From Flectobacillus sp. BAB-3569 (lineage in GTDB: Bacteria > Bacteroidota > Bacteroidia > Cytophagales > Spirosomataceae): a stretch of DNA of 64,000 bases. The stretch spans positions 62,001-126,000 of the forward strand of contig NZ_NJFZ01000008.1 in assembly GCF_002270355.1 (NCBI RefSeq), in the 5' to 3' direction. Below are positions 34,531 through 43,580 of the stretch, one piece after another. Below the pieces are notes generated by a model. That model ran no database searches and was not told where the DNA came from. It saw only the letters and a list, made by a program, of their open reading frames with translations. Positions within the stretch are counted from its first letter, which is position 1. Every line of letters starts with the position of its first letter. A program made the translations under genes and the position numbers.

Positions 34531-34732
34531 TGTTTAATGGCTTCGGTGATTAGTTTATGAAAAGCTGGTTCAATGTCCAAAAACTAAACACTCAATAATT
34601 CATGAAGATTCAATTTTAGACTAAATCTATTCTTTATACAAAATAACTCAATTTCAGATTAAAATGGAAATTTATCAGAAAGCTTTAGTCAGTATCGTAG
34701 ATTAGTAGTGTACAAAAGATTGTAAGAACTAT

Positions 34733-34856
34733 CTATTTCGGATATCGCATGTTGGATGTTGGATTTCGGAAATGTAACCTACCTTTTTATTTATATTTTG
34801 AAAAAATCAAGGTATTTTACTTTTTCCGAAATCAGAAATCCCAAATCTGCAATAGT
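34733..34856 (+). repeat. Dispersed REP-like element, copy 1
   Basis: Begins CTATTTCGGATATCGCATG and ends ATCCCAAATCTGCAATAGT. The inner ends GGATTTCGGAAA and TTTCCGAAATC are inverted. A ~120-bp homologue lies at 37296 and an inverted one at 42919. Further fragments (AAATCCGCAATCC) reach to about 34950. Apart from this, the gap 34531-34951 shows nothing recognisable. Confidence 0.75.
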
Positions 34857-34951
34857 TAGAAATCCTTTATACAGTACTAATATGGGATATAAGATTGCGG
34901 ATTTAAGGTTTTCTAAATCCGCAATCCAACTTCTCAAATCCGAAATATTAT

Positions 34952-37207
34952 TTATTCCCCTCTCTCGATTTCCACAACGCCACTTACTTGATCTAACGAG
35001 CTTACTAATTTTTCTAGATGTGCTGTGTTATTGACCATTAAAGCAATTTTACCCTCAAAAATGCCATCTTTTACGCCAATAGAAAGGTTTTGAATATTGA
35101 CTTGTAAGTCTTGAGAAATTACTCTCGTAACGTCGTTCATCAAACCCATGCGGTCGGTTCCTTTGATAATCAAATGTGCCACAAAAGACATTTCTATCTT
35201 AGATGCCCACACGGCTTTTAGGACGCGGTCGCCATGCCGTGACAACAATTCGGGGGCATTAGGACAACTCGTTCGGTGAATCTTGATACCCTCGTTGATA
35301 GTTACAAAACCAAATACATCGTCACCTGCGATTGGATTACAACATTTTGCCAATGTGTAATCAATCTTATCCATATCCTCTCCAATCAATAAAGCATCGG
35401 CATCTTTGCGGTCGCCATGAAGTTTCTTGAGCTCTTTTACCAAGTTTTTGGTATTGGTTAAAGGCTCCTGAATACTCTTCGCAGCTTGCTTACGCTCATG
35501 CGATTCTCGGTCAGACTTCCAACGTTTTAGTTCGTCTAGTTGGATATAACCTTTTCCAAAACGATAGAATAAGTCGTTGGCATCTTTGGCATTGAAATAT
35601 GCTCTTAGCTGGTTGGTTACCTCTAAGGTGAGTACATTGATACCAAGAATTTTCAAACGGTGCTCTACCATATCACGCCCCACAATGACGTGCTGTTTGT
35701 TAGCTTCTTTGATATAGTCTTTAATGCGTGACTTTGCCTTGGTAGTTACCACAAAACCTAACCAATCTTCAGATGGTTTTTGTTTTGCCGAAGTCATACA
35801 TTCGATAATATCACCCGTTTTGAGCTTGTAACTCAATGGCACTAACTTATTGTTGACCTTAGCTCCAATACAACGAGCGCCAACCTCTGTGTGGATTTCG
35901 AAGGCAAAGTCTAAAGCTGTGGCACCGTCTTTAAGAACGACCAGTTTTCCTTTGGGCGTATAAACAAATACCTCTTCATTATACAAACTACTACGAATAT
36001 CATCGACCAATTCCACTGCTGATTGTTGGGCTTTGTCAGAAGAATCTAAGGCTTCGCGAATCTGCGACAACCACGATTCAAAAGCTTTATTGGTACGAGT
36101 ATCATTTCCTTTGTATTTCCAGTGGGCGGCGAAGCCTTTTTCAGCAATCTCATCCATTCGTGTAGTACGGATTTGTACTTCTACCCAACGACCTTTTTTA
36201 CCTGAACCCATTACAGTAGTATGCAATGACTCGTAACCATTGGATTTGGGATTGGAAATCCAGTCTTTCAAACGGTCGGGGTTGGGTTTGTAATGGTCAG
36301 TTACCATTGAATATACCGCCCAACAAGCTGCTTTTTCTTGTTCTTTGGGAACATCTAAAATAACTCGAACAGCAAACAAATCATATATCTCGTCAAAAGG
36401 TACATTGCTTTTTTTGAGTTTATTATGAATTGAATAAATCGATTTTGGACGTCCTTTTATGACATGTTTGAAATTCATATCCTGAAGCCCTTTCTCAATA
36501 GGTCGGATAAAGCTTTGAATAAACTTCTCTCTGGATGCTTTCGTTTCTTTGAGCTTTTTCGCAATTTCTTTGTAGACTTCTGGTTCAGTATATTTTAAAC
36601 AAAGGTCTTCTAGCTCGGACTTGATAGCGTGTAAACCCAAGCGGTGTGCAAGAGGAGCATACAGATAAAATGTTTCTGAGCTGATTTTCAGTTGCTTATC
36701 GCGTGCCATGCTTGTGAGTGTACGCATATTATGCAGACGATCGGCAAGTTTGATTAAAATCACACGGATATCATCAGATAGCGTCAATAACATCTTTCTG
36801 AAGTTCTCTGCTTGTTGAGAAGAACCATGTTCGAATACGCCTGAAATCTTGGTTAATCCATCGATGATTTTGGCAACCTTGGAACCAAACTGCTCTGAAA
36901 TTTCGTCGAGTGTTACCTCCGTATCTTCTACTACATCGTGTAGCAAAGCACAAATAATCGACGTAGCTCCGAGCCCTATCTCATCCACACAAATTTGCGC
37001 TACCGCAATGGGGTGGTAGATATAAGGTTCTCCAGATTTACGACGCATGTGTTTATGCGCTTCGACCGACATCAAAAATGCTTGTTTGATTAACTTGGCA
37101 TCATTATCACGAAGATAGGGTTTGGCACTTGCGAGTAATTTTCTGTACCGTTTAAGGATTTCCTTCTTTTCTAATTCTAAGTCTATCGCTACAGCTTCTA
37201 CGGACAT
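34952..37207 (-). CDS. rel: RelA/SpoT-type (p)ppGpp synthetase/hydrolase
   Basis: A 751-residue bifunctional long Rel protein. The HD hydrolase domain (about 40-200) keeps HPIAVAQI and CALLHDVVEDT; the synthetase domain (about 240-370) has RVILDV and GYESLHTTVMG; then come TGS (VYTPKGKLVVLKDGATALDF), a zinc-finger/CC region (TLAKCCNPIAGDDVFGF) and a C-terminal ACT domain (DRMGLMNDVTRVIS). It makes and degrades the stringent-response alarmone on the ribosome. Both active-site regions look intact, as expected for the single Rel enzyme of Bacteroidota. Confidence 0.95.
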   Translation of the reverse strand: MSVEAVAIDLELEKKEILKRYRKLLASAKPYLRDNDAKLIKQAFLMSVEAHKHMRRKSGEPYIYHPIAVAQICVDEIGLGATSIICALLHDVVEDTEVTLDEISEQFGSKVAKIIDGLTKISGVFEHGSSQQAENFRKMLLTLSDDIRVILIKLADRLHNMRTLTSMARDKQLKISSETFYLYAPLAHRLGLHAIKSELEDLCLKYTEPEVYKEIAKKLKETKASREKFIQSFIRPIEKGLQDMNFKHVIKGRPKSIYSIHNKLKKSNVPFDEIYDLFAVRVILDVPKEQEKAACWAVYSMVTDHYKPNPDRLKDWISNPKSNGYESLHTTVMGSGKKGRWVEVQIRTTRMDEIAEKGFAAHWKYKGNDTRTNKAFESWLSQIREALDSSDKAQQSAVELVDDIRSSLYNEEVFVYTPKGKLVVLKDGATALDFAFEIHTEVGARCIGAKVNNKLVPLSYKLKTGDIIECMTSAKQKPSEDWLGFVVTTKAKSRIKDYIKEANKQHVIVGRDMVEHRLKILGINVLTLEVTNQLRAYFNAKDANDLFYRFGKGYIQLDELKRWKSDRESHERKQAAKSIQEPLTNTKNLVKELKKLHGDRKDADALLIGEDMDKIDYTLAKCCNPIAGDDVFGFVTINEGIKIHRTSCPNAPELLSRHGDRVLKAVWASKIEMSFVAHLIIKGTDRMGLMNDVTRVISQDLQVNIQNLSIGVKDGIFEGKIALMVNNTAHLEKLVSSLDQVSGVVEIERGE

Positions 37208-37295
37208 ATTAACACAGTTGGGGGACTAAAGTGGAAAAGCGTTAACAGAAATTAGTTATTAACCATATAGTACTGTACGAAGGGATATGAAACTG

Positions 37296-37408
37296 TTTAT
37301 TTCGGATATCGGATGTTGGATTTCGGAAGTATAATCCTCTATATTTTGTAAAAAAATAAAGGTATATTTCTTTATTTCCGAAATCAGAAATCCCAAGTCT
37401 ACAATAGT
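37296..37408 (+). repeat. Dispersed REP-like element, copy 2
   Basis: TATTTCGGATATCGGATGTT at the left and CCCAAGTCTACAATAGT at the right match copy 1, including the central AAATAAAGGTAT tract. It lies upstream of the rel start in the 37208-37870 gap, which otherwise holds AT-rich sequence without a recognisable gene. Confidence 0.75.
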
Positions 37409-37807
37409 TTGAAATCCTTTGTACAACCCTAATTAACCATATAGAAATACACTACATATAAAAATTTGAGAAATGAGAATTTTATTGAAAAGCAAAAAAA
37501 CGACTCGTACAAACTTTTATATGATAGATACTCTTCACTCATCACTTCTATGAATAGTGGTTTGAATTGTGATTGTTTTTGGGTTAATAATTAAGGCATT
37601 TAGACAGGAAAGAGGCAGAAATACAATAACACTACGAAGGATATAGTCTATTAATCTTGAAAAATCTATTAAAATCAACACACCGACCTCACATTTCGGG
37701 TCACAGTACTCTGCTCATCGAGCCGATTGCTTACACTAAATTAAGCGTTTTAGCTTCAAAAACAAACTAAAAATCATAATCTTCGAGATTTTATCAACGA
37801 TTTTTAT

Positions 37808-37852
37808 CAAAAATAAAGGCGTTTTAGAACTTTAATTCTAAAACGCCTTTAT
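37808..37852 (-). terminator. Terminator of the PorG-like gene
   Basis: ATAAAGGCGTTTTAGAA (37813-37829) and TTCTAAAACGCCTTTAT (37836-37852) form a perfect 17-bp stem with a 6-base loop, just past the stop codon of the minus-strand gene. Confidence 0.85.
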
Positions 37853-37870
37853 GCTAAAAAAATAGACTTT

Positions 37871-38902
37871 TTATCTCAATGGAGGACATTTTACTGCTGG
37901 TATCAAGTGATAAACTAGCTTGATACGAGTCATTAAAAAACTGTCGTTAATTTTTCCTGTTGCATTACGCGAATTACCACTGTAAAATACCGCCGCATCT
38001 CTTGGATTGATGGGCGAATTGGGGTCTGCATAGGTTGACAAACCTGCATTGACAAACCACTGACGAATTTCGGGTAGACGGTCACGTCCCGTAGTGATGG
38101 ATGTGCTTTCTAACTCTCTGTGACTGAATGCCAAGGTATTGGGGTCTTGAACATCTTGCGGCAAGACATAAGGTCCACCCACGTCGTCGAGATAATCAGT
38201 GAGTGTGTATCTTAGACTAAACTCTACTCCAAAATCCCAACTTTGATTTACTTTATAATTAATCCCTATACCCGCAGGAATACTAATCGAAATAAGTTTG
38301 TAAGGAGAATCGTAACCTGGTAATCCTTGTCCTTCTGTACCAAGAGGCTGAAGACTAGTCCATTGTCCCGCTGGAATACTAATGCCTTGAGGAGCTTTTG
38401 CCATAGGATTATGATGAAATACCCCAACACCTGCAAACAAATAAGGCATAAGCTTGGTACGAGCACGATAATTACGATTTTGTTTGGCTAATTGATATAC
38501 ACCAACCACAGATAATTCTTTTACATCGTTTCTGAAATGGGCATTTCGCATAAAAAAATTTTCCATTCCTGCTACACCCTGAAACTTGTTGTCATCGCCA
38601 GCAATGCGCACCCATGATAAACCTACTCGAACACCCCAGCGTGGAGAAAGATAGCGCTCCCATTCGGCACCTATATTCCATCTGATATCTTGAGTGAAAG
38701 AAGGAATGATACGATAATAAGGCGCCAAGTCACCATAATAATGACTAGTTCCTAAGCCAAACGCTACAGAAGAGTGCTTTTCGTAGAGTTTACTTTCTGT
38801 ACTTCTAGATTTATTTTTACCAAAAGATAAAAATGACTGTCCATATCCTGACTTTCCCAACAAGAGTACCAATGAAAGTGTAAGAAGGTATATTTTATTC
38901 AT
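37871..38902 (-). CDS. DUF6089/PorG-like outer membrane beta-barrel protein
   Basis: The frame is open from 38968, but ATG 38902 starts a clear signal peptide (MNKIYLLTLSLVLLLGKSGYGQ) and is preferred, giving 343 residues. The mature protein begins with a short linker and then beta-strands of an outer-membrane barrel: VAFGLGTSHYYGDLAPYY is the DUF6089 hallmark, followed by WGVRVGLSWVRIAGDD. DUF6089 includes PorG of the type IX secretion system, but many paralogues have other roles. Ends with a Cys-containing tail. Monocistronic. Confidence 0.8.
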   Translation of the reverse strand: MNKIYLLTLSLVLLLGKSGYGQSFLSFGKNKSRSTESKLYEKHSSVAFGLGTSHYYGDLAPYYRIIPSFTQDIRWNIGAEWERYLSPRWGVRVGLSWVRIAGDDNKFQGVAGMENFFMRNAHFRNDVKELSVVGVYQLAKQNRNYRARTKLMPYLFAGVGVFHHNPMAKAPQGISIPAGQWTSLQPLGTEGQGLPGYDSPYKLISISIPAGIGINYKVNQSWDFGVEFSLRYTLTDYLDDVGGPYVLPQDVQDPNTLAFSHRELESTSITTGRDRLPEIRQWFVNAGLSTYADPNSPINPRDAAVFYSGNSRNATGKINDSFLMTRIKLVYHLIPAVKCPPLR

Positions 38903-39127
38903 ATCTATGTAGTGTTTGCTCCCTTGACAAAACGCTTTTCTAACTACTTTTATGTTACTTAGAACCAATATTTTTCAGGAAAGTAAGACACAAAATGTGA
39001 TTTACAACAAGAATTAGATAAATATTTCTTTAAATCTGTTTGAGTAAAATTCTAATGGAGAGAGTGTCAACAACAAGAAGAAAGTTTGAATTGGCTAAAG
39101 ATAACAACTATCACAATAGATAAAGGG

Positions 39128-39174
39128 AGAAAAAGAGTAAAGTTATTTCACGGGATAAACAAACTTTACTCTTT
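39128..39174 (-). terminator. Terminator of the TMTC-like gene
   Basis: AAAGAGTAAAGTT (39132-39144) and AACTTTACTCTTT (39162-39174) form a perfect 13-bp stem followed on the minus strand by TTTTTCTCCC. The rest of the 38903-39203 gap shows nothing recognisable. Confidence 0.75.
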
Positions 39175-39203
39175 AGGCAAGGACAAGTAACAACTCTACA
39201 CTC

Positions 39204-41099
39204 TTATTTGCCCATTATTTTAAGATTTTGTAACGCTACAGCATTGTTGGGTTGTTGTGCTAAAACAATTCTATAGTCAGCTTCGGCTTCCGTATTGTGT
39301 CCTAATTGCTGATGAGCAATACCTCGATTGAGATAAGCCGAATAATCTACCTGTGGTTCTGATTTGATGAGTTCATTTAATACTTCCAGTGCTTTCTTGG
39401 GGTTGCCTATTGAAATATAAGAAGCTCCTAACATGGTCAATGCTTGCGCTTTTTTCCGATTTGGCATGGTCAAGGATTTCTCAAAATCGGGAATAGCTTT
39501 TTGGGGCTGTTGAAGCGTAAAATAAGCAATTCCTCGGTTCATATAAGTCTCGCCTGACTTAGTACCTCTCTTGATGGCTTCGTCAAAATATTGCAATGCT
39601 CTAGGCGTATCACCTTTGATTCCGTAAGCCGTTCCTAAGTTTTCCCAAGGACCAGTATCGCCTTTATAGCCTAGTTCAATAGCCTTGAGGTTATTAGCGA
39701 TAGACTCTTCTAATTTTCCTTCTTTTTCGCCTTGATATTTCCCTAGGGTATAATAAGCACGATAATCATCAGGATAGCGCTGAATAATAGTACTAAACAA
39801 GGTGCCAGTATTTTCCCAAACACCCACTTGTGCTTTGGTCTGGACAAAACAAAAACCACCAAATAAAAAGGCTATTGTCCATACGATTTGCCCAATTTGT
39901 GGTGACTTTTGTTGGATATATACCAAGCCGAGCGCAACCGCAAATAACAAACCAAAATATGGGATATAGGTATACCGATCGGCCATAATAGCTGCACCCA
40001 CTGAAATGAATTGCAAAACTAGAGCCACCGTTATCGTAAAAAAGGCTATTCCAAAGAAGAAAGCTTTACTTTTTTTGTAAAATCCTCCTGCCAATAGTAG
40101 TACAATAATCGTGAAAACTAGTCCTACAGTATAAAATTGCACGTGAGCGCCAGTACTTTCGTAAGGATAAAAAGGAGAAAGTTGTAGTGGTAAAAATAGA
40201 TGATAGCAATACATCATAAAACCGTATCCTGCAAACTGAAGGCGTTCGCCAATGGTAAATACTTTCAAATCCAAGGCTGATTTTTGTTCACCAATGGCAT
40301 GAATCATTCCATGAAAGTCGCCTCCTGCTTGAATATTAGTAGCGATTAGTCCGAATAGCAACGATGCCATAAAGAATGGTATTTTTTCTAACAATACTTT
40401 AGGGTCAAATTTTCTGTCGTACCAATAGTCCAACAATAACAAAACCATAGGAAGTACCACTGCTTGCGCTTTTGAGAGACAGGATAGAACAAATAGTACC
40501 CATGTCCAGACTAATTTGGCATTTTTGTTTGTTTGCAAATACTGTACATACACAATGCAAGTAGCCCAAAAAAAGAGTCCATAGAGGACGTCTTTGCGCT
40601 CAGATATCCACGTTACAGACTCAACACGCATAGGGTGAACTCCGTAGATGAGGGCTACCCACAAGGCAACTATTTTATTCTTTTTACTAAGTAAAAAGGC
40701 TAAATATCCTACCAACAATACATTGATACTATGAAGGAGATAATTGGTTACGATAAATGACTTGGCTGAAGTACTTCCCCAAATACTGGCGTTGAGCATC
40801 AATGACCAAATCGTAAGTGGGTGATAGTTGAGTGCTACATGGCTCTGCCAAGTTTCTAGCCAATGTCCTGAAGGCTGGGTTACCAAATAATTATTTTCGA
40901 TGTATACATGGTCATCCCAGTCTACAAATTGATGATTAAATCCACCTGCAAAAGCAATAAATACTACGACTAAGAGTAGGGTAATTCCTACATACAATTG
41001 CCAAGTCTTGGAGGTATGAGAAGTAATATTGGTATCAGGTTTTGCTTCTGAAGGCTTGGGCTGAATAACGGGTTTGGCAGGTTTACGATTTTTTGACAT
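39204..41099 (-). CDS. TMTC-like polytopic membrane protein with C-terminal TPRs
   Basis: A 631-residue protein: a cytoplasmic Pro/Lys-rich start (1-30), a first TM helix (33-50), then the extracytoplasmic FVDWDDHVYIENNYLV loop typical of GT-C/TMTC-type mannosyltransferase-like proteins, about ten more TM helices to residue ~420, and four to five TPRs to the C-terminus (AYYTLGKYQGEKEG, WENLGTAYGIKGDTPRAL, YMNRGIAYFTLQQPQKAI). Eukaryotic TMTC proteins O-mannosylate; bacterial members are mostly untested. Bacteroidota O-glycosylate exported proteins, so a glycosylation role is plausible but inferred. Confidence 0.75.
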   Translation of the reverse strand: MSKNRKPAKPVIQPKPSEAKPDTNITSHTSKTWQLYVGITLLLVVVFIAFAGGFNHQFVDWDDHVYIENNYLVTQPSGHWLETWQSHVALNYHPLTIWSLMLNASIWGSTSAKSFIVTNYLLHSINVLLVGYLAFLLSKKNKIVALWVALIYGVHPMRVESVTWISERKDVLYGLFFWATCIVYVQYLQTNKNAKLVWTWVLFVLSCLSKAQAVVLPMVLLLLDYWYDRKFDPKVLLEKIPFFMASLLFGLIATNIQAGGDFHGMIHAIGEQKSALDLKVFTIGERLQFAGYGFMMYCYHLFLPLQLSPFYPYESTGAHVQFYTVGLVFTIIVLLLAGGFYKKSKAFFFGIAFFTITVALVLQFISVGAAIMADRYTYIPYFGLLFAVALGLVYIQQKSPQIGQIVWTIAFLFGGFCFVQTKAQVGVWENTGTLFSTIIQRYPDDYRAYYTLGKYQGEKEGKLEESIANNLKAIELGYKGDTGPWENLGTAYGIKGDTPRALQYFDEAIKRGTKSGETYMNRGIAYFTLQQPQKAIPDFEKSLTMPNRKKAQALTMLGASYISIGNPKKALEVLNELIKSEPQVDYSAYLNRGIAHQQLGHNTEAEADYRIVLAQQPNNAVALQNLKIMGK

Positions 41100-41291
41100 G
41101 GTATAATGGGAAATGAGTTTTGCAAACTACTTTTAGGCATTTTATCACAAGCTATTACATGAAAGTCTAGCAAATACTAATCCTGAATATATGTATTTTC
41201 GAAAAGTAATTGAAATATTTGTTAGTAAAAGGAGAATCGTTCCGAAAGGTGTAGAGTCGTTAAAGAAATAAAGAAACCCCCTAATAGTTGT

Positions 41292-41807
41292 ATGTCCACA
41301 ATATTTACGCTTAGAGCATTTCGGGAGGGAGACGAATATGCATTGGTAAAATACGCCAATAACCCTAATGTCGCCAAATACTTGAGAAATATTTTTCCTA
41401 GTCCCTATACACATGACGATGCAATTTGGTGGATTGATTTTAACAAAAGTCAAAAACCACCCTACACTTCGTTGGCCATATGTGTCGATGATGCTGTAGT
41501 GGGATGTATAGGTATAATTTTGGGGCAAGATATTCATGCGTGCCAAGCCGAAATAGGTTACTGGCTAGGAGAAGAATATTGGGGAAAAGGAATTATGTCA
41601 GAGGCACTCAAGCAAATGACAGCTTATACATTTGAACACTTCCCACAGATTCAACGAATTTTTGCAGGGGTGTTCGATACGAACAAAGCATCGCAAAAAG
41701 TGCTAGAGAAAGGCGGGTATCAATTGGAGTCTATTCAACCAAAGTCTATCCTCAAAGACGGCAAATGCTATGATGGGTATTTGTATGTCGTTTTTAGAGG
41801 TGAATAA
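41292..41807 (+). CDS. GNAT acetyltransferase (RimJ/RimL-like)
   Basis: A 171-residue acetyltransferase: TLRAFREGDEYALVKYANNP at the start, substrate strand VGCIGIIL, acetyl-CoA-binding EIGYWLGEEYWGKGIMSEAL and the C-terminal VFDTNKASQKVLEKGGY of RimJ/RimL enzymes. It would transfer acetyl groups to an N-terminus or small molecule; substrate unknown. Single gene, convergent with dapF across a strong hairpin. Confidence 0.9.
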   Translation: MSTIFTLRAFREGDEYALVKYANNPNVAKYLRNIFPSPYTHDDAIWWIDFNKSQKPPYTSLAICVDDAVVGCIGIILGQDIHACQAEIGYWLGEEYWGKGIMSEALKQMTAYTFEHFPQIQRIFAGVFDTNKASQKVLEKGGYQLESIQPKSILKDGKCYDGYLYVVFRGE

Positions 41808-41856
41808 AGCAAAATGAGTCAACTCAAACTGAGTAAAATCTAGCATAGTAGCATCA

Positions 41857-41892
41857 AAAAAGCGGTTGGAAAATATTTTCCAACCGCTTTTT
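41857..41892. terminator. Bidirectional terminator between GNAT gene and dapF
   Basis: AAAAAGCGGTTGGAAAA and TTTTCCAACCGCTTTTT form a near-continuous stem centred at 41874/41875, with A-run on the left and T-run on the right, so it works in both directions. Confidence 0.85.
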
Positions 41893-41967
41893 GATAAAAA
41901 TTAGGAGAATAAACCCAACCTTAAAACTTGGGAAGACTCATCTCTCACAATTCATCACTCATACTTC

Positions 41968-42735
41968 CTAATATTCTCCTTCAAATACTTTTACTGCTGG
42001 ACCGATGAGGTAAACATTTTCGAAGCTATCTTCGCCAGTCTTGGTAAATTCAATTCTTAAATCGCCTCCTAAGACTTTTACGTCGATGGCATTTTCAAAT
42101 CCTAAACGAAGATTTGCAGATAAAGCACAAGCCGTCACGCCTGTTCCACAAGCATAGGTCTCGTCTTCAACGCCACGCTCATAAGTGCGTACCGAAAGAG
42201 CATTTGGACCTGTAACTTCGACAAAGTTGACATTGGTTCCACCTTTACTCACAAAAGGCTCGCCGTAACGAATACCTTTACCATGTGAATAAACATCATA
42301 TTCCGCAAGGTTATCCACATATTCAACATAGTGTGGAGAACCAGTGTTCATAAAGTCGTATCTTTCAGTTTTTTCAACACCTTTTACATCAATCATTTTC
42401 AATGAAATAGTATCAGGGTTTACCGAAGCCTCATGTTCTCCATCGATGGCAATAAACGTAGTTTGGTCGCCAATAACGCCCAAATCATGCGCAAAACGCA
42501 CCAAGCAACGTCCACCATTGCCACACATTGAACCTTCGGTACCATCAGAATTGAAATAGACCATGCGGAAGTCATATTGCTCATCGCTTTGCAAAAGCAT
42601 CAAACCGTCGGCACCGATACCAAAACGACGATGACACATTTTAGCTATTAATTCTTGAGAAACAGGAAAGCTTTTATCGCGGTCATCAATTACGACAAAA
42701 TCATTTCCAGCGCCTTGATATTTATAGAATTTCAT
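41968..42735 (-). CDS. dapF: Diaminopimelate epimerase
   Basis: The frame extends to 42786, but ATG 42735 (MKFYKYQGAGNDFVVIDDRD) is the family start, giving 255 residues. It interconverts LL- and meso-diaminopimelate for lysine and peptidoglycan. The two catalytic cysteines are in GSMCGNGGRC and ETYACGTGVTAC. Further conserved pieces: NSDGTEGSMC, FMNTGSPHYVEYV, GTNVNFVE. Single gene. Confidence 0.95.
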   Translation of the reverse strand: MKFYKYQGAGNDFVVIDDRDKSFPVSQELIAKMCHRRFGIGADGLMLLQSDEQYDFRMVYFNSDGTEGSMCGNGGRCLVRFAHDLGVIGDQTTFIAIDGEHEASVNPDTISLKMIDVKGVEKTERYDFMNTGSPHYVEYVDNLAEYDVYSHGKGIRYGEPFVSKGGTNVNFVEVTGPNALSVRTYERGVEDETYACGTGVTACALSANLRLGFENAIDVKVLGGDLRIEFTKTGEDSFENVYLIGPAVKVFEGEY

Positions 42736-42918
42736 GAGAAACAGTTTTTTAGTTAACAATATTTTAAGAGATAAGGGTTCAGACAATTAGCGTTCGGCTT
42801 TCAGCTTTGGGCTTTCCGAAAATATTTCTCATGAATTCATAGAAGCTTTTTGCCTAATGCCTATCAGTGTTAATCTTGTTATGAATGTAAAATTTTGATA
42901 ATTAAAGCCTTACGTTTT

Positions 42919-43024
42919 ATTTCAGATTTGGGATTTCTGATTTCGGAAATAAAGAAAAAGACCTTCGTTTTTTTAAAACATATAAGCTCACACTTCCAAA
43001 ATCCCACATCCGATATCCGAAATA
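42919..43024 (-). repeat. Dispersed REP-like element, copy 3 (inverted)
   Basis: Reverse complement begins TATTTCGGATATCGGATGTG and carries TTTATTTCCGAAATCAGAAA and CCCAAATCTGAAAT, matching copies 1 and 2 in order and spacing. It lies between dapF and ispF. Confidence 0.75.
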
Positions 43025-43042
43025 GATACTTCAAATTCACAA

Positions 43043-43519
43043 CTACTTCTTAATTAACGCTACACATTGGGCTGCAATTCCTTCACCACGACCTACAAAA
43101 CCAATATGCTCTGAGGTAGTAGCCTTGATAGAAAGATCTTCCTCGTCAATCTTCATTACCTCGGCTAATACTCTTTTCATTTCTGGAATATGAGGGTTTA
43201 ACTTTGGTATTTGTAAGATAATAGTCACATCTATGTTGTTGACTTCCCAACCTGCTTCCCGAATCATTTCCATCACTCGTGCCAATAATATTTTGGAATC
43301 AACGCCTTTCCATTGTGGGTCTTTATCCGAAAAATGATACCCAATATTACGCATATTGGCAGCACCTAAAAGTGCATCACAAATTACGTGACAAGCAATA
43401 TCGGCATCTGAGTGTCCGACTGCACCATGTGTATGAGGAACCTTGATACCTCCCAACCAAAAATCACGACCTTCTTCAAGGCGGTGAACATCATATCCTT
43501 GTCCTACTCTGATTTTCAT
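43043..43519 (-). CDS. ispF: 2-C-methyl-D-erythritol 2,4-cyclodiphosphate synthase
   Basis: A 158-residue IspF of the MEP isoprenoid pathway. Metal-binding DVHRL (Asp10, His12 region) is followed by FWLGGIKVPHTHGAVGHSDAD (His of the GHSDAD motif), NIGYHFSDKDPQWKG and the closing IKATTSEHIGFVGRGEGIAAQ. Stand-alone, not fused to IspD. Normal length. Confidence 0.96.
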   Translation of the reverse strand: MKIRVGQGYDVHRLEEGRDFWLGGIKVPHTHGAVGHSDADIACHVICDALLGAANMRNIGYHFSDKDPQWKGVDSKILLARVMEMIREAGWEVNNIDVTIILQIPKLNPHIPEMKRVLAEVMKIDEEDLSIKATTSEHIGFVGRGEGIAAQCVALIKK

Positions 43520-43532
43520 GTTTTAATATTTA

Positions 43533-43567
43533 AGAAAAAGGTAATAAGAGCATTATCCCTTATTACC
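43533..43567 (-). terminator. Terminator of the M16 peptidase gene
   Basis: GGTAATAAG (43540-43548) pairs with CTTATTACC (43559-43567), followed on the minus strand by CTTTTTCTTA. It lies between the peptidase stop (43581) and ispF. Confidence 0.7.
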
Positions 43568-43580
43568 AGTATGTAATATT

